Assembly (NCBI RefSeq): GCF_002283365.1
Contig: NZ_MQWD01000001.1
Location: 4,579,815-4,643,814, forward strand
DNA: 64,000 bases
Source: Rubrivirga marina
GTDB lineage: Bacteria; Bacteroidota; Rhodothermia; Rhodothermales; Rubricoccaceae
Direction of reading: 5' to 3'
Part shown: positions 63,314 to 64,000 of the stretch, in pieces
Position numbering within the stretch: position 1 is the stretch's first letter
How the letters are laid out: each line of letters opens with the position of its first letter
The notes under the pieces: model-generated
Database searches by the model: none
Seen by the model: the letters and a program-made list of their open reading frames with translations, nothing else
What the model was told of the DNA's origin: nothing
Position numbers and translations under genes: made by a program

Positions 63314-63333
63314 CCGCCTCGGCGCCGAGGCGG
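63314..63333. repeat. Palindromic repeat upstream of the MBL gene
   Basis: CCGCCTCGGCGCCGAGGCGG, perfect 20 bp, between the MBL start and the end of the last gene (both minus strand). Confidence 0.85.
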
Positions 63334-63358
63334 CCGCAGCCGAGTCCGGCGGAGCCGG

Positions 63359-64000
63359 TCAGTCGCAAGCGACGTCGTCGAGGTCCTCGTCCCAGCAGGC
63401 GCGGTCGCCGCCGTAGTACGTGTCGGCCGTGATCGAGCCGGCGCGGGTCGCGTCGTCCCACACGATGAGCGCGCGGTCACCAGTTGGCTGGTCGGTCCAG
63501 TCGAACGTCCGCTCATCGCCGTCGGTCGCGTAGCGGACGGACGAGCCGCCGTGGTCGCGACCGGCGGGCACGCGGAAGGTGAGTTCGCGGTCGTCGAGGT
63601 CTCGGACGTCGAACGAGGCCGTGAGGACTGGGCCGTCCGCGTCGGGAGCGAACAGGCGCCACGTGCCGGTCTCCCCGTCGAGGCCCGTCGTGGCCGTGTA
63701 GTAGGTGAACGGATCGCCCTCGGGCCCGGTCACGACGAGGCGCCAGTCGATGGACGAGCCCTCGGGCGTCCCCTCCAGCGCGAGGTCGATCGGCGTGCCG
63801 TTCACGGCCGTCGTGGCCTCCCACATCCAGACGCCGGCCGTGACGGTCGGCGAGTCGGCGGTCACGGCCTCCGTCGCCGCGCCCGGCAACACGAGGTGGA
63901 GCCCGACCACGGTCGAGACGATGCCGACGCGGGCCGCGGCGTTGATGAAGTGGGCACCGGAGGCCACGCGGGCGCCGTCACTTGGGAAGGCGTCGGTATC
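63359..64000 (-). CDS. Partial hypothetical protein, extends beyond the right edge
   Basis: The frame is open to the edge of the window, so the start probably lies outside; a GTG at 63967 is an internal possibility. A hydrophobic stretch (FINAAARVGIVSTVVGLHLVLPGAA) is followed by a beta-rich domain with WMWEATTAVNGTPIDLALEG, VVTGPEGDPFTYYTATTG and a Cys pair near the end (ACWDEDLDDVACD). It could be an exported or membrane-anchored protein. No family is recognised. Confidence 0.55.
   Translation of the reverse strand, partial: DTDAFPSDGARVASGAHFINAAARVGIVSTVVGLHLVLPGAATEAVTADSPTVTAGVWMWEATTAVNGTPIDLALEGTPEGSSIDWRLVVTGPEGDPFTYYTATTGLDGETGTWRLFAPDADGPVLTASFDVRDLDDRELTFRVPAGRDHGGSSVRYATDGDERTFDWTDQPTGDRALIVWDDATRAGSITADTYYGGDRACWDEDLDDVACD

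Overview
The window is about 70% GC or higher, densely packed and free of recognisable RNA genes, integrases or CRISPR arrays. Several traits point to a high-GC marine relative of the Bacteroidota, most like the Rhodothermota (Rubricoccaceae such as Rubrivirga or Rubricoccus). These are bacillithiol synthesis (BshB1), a probable type IX secretion C-terminal sorting domain, SusC/TonB-receptor-like barrels with carboxypeptidase-regulatory domains, small Bacteroidota-specific hypotheticals, and starts that mostly lack Shine-Dalgarno sequences. The taxonomic call is inference from gene content only.

Layout. 1-7.2 kb: a partial protein with a degenerate GGDEF-like tail, then a minus-strand housekeeping block (bshB1, a spondin-domain lipoprotein, guaA, gcvH, accC, accB, efp). 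7.2-9.2 kb: a small barrel-like protein diverging from a coupled RpiB-like/PduL-like pair that looks like bacterial-microcompartment cargo without shell genes. 9.5-14 kb: three tandem exported amidohydrolases, of which only the middle one keeps its HxH metal motif. 14-23 kb: two potassium-channel/RCK proteins, a lipase-like hydrolase, fabH, small lipoproteins, a choice-of-anchor B propeller and an L,D-transpeptidase. 23.3-26.4 kb: three adjacent exported proteins carrying four copies of one domain. 26.4-33.5 kb: ccmF, a Spy-like protein with an outer-membrane barrel receptor, and proC. 33.7-35.3 kb: a lipoprotein and manC.

35.7-43.6 kb: a self-contained efflux operon. A TetR regulator with an upstream inverted-repeat operator candidate overlaps (ATGA) a TolC gene, which overlaps or abuts an adaptor lipoprotein gene, followed by an unusually large RND permease. 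43.7-48.5 kb: a split E2-like pair (free lipoyl domain plus minimal acyltransferase), a SpoIIAA-like/adenylate-cyclase pair and a two-gene ABC transporter. 48.5-56.5 kb: a YWTD propeller with a C-terminal sorting domain, then an ECF sigma factor with two transmembrane Ser/Thr kinases. 56.5-64 kb: a CNNM-type CBS protein, two coupled small genes, mpl, a lipoprotein overlapping a vitamin-B12-binding-like protein gene, an aldo/keto reductase, an MBL hydrolase and a partial gene at the right edge.

A striking non-coding feature is a family of near-identical palindromes built on CCGCCTCGGCGCCGAGGCGG. They lie in many gene gaps, in convergent, co-directional and divergent contexts, and at least one lies inside a coding sequence.
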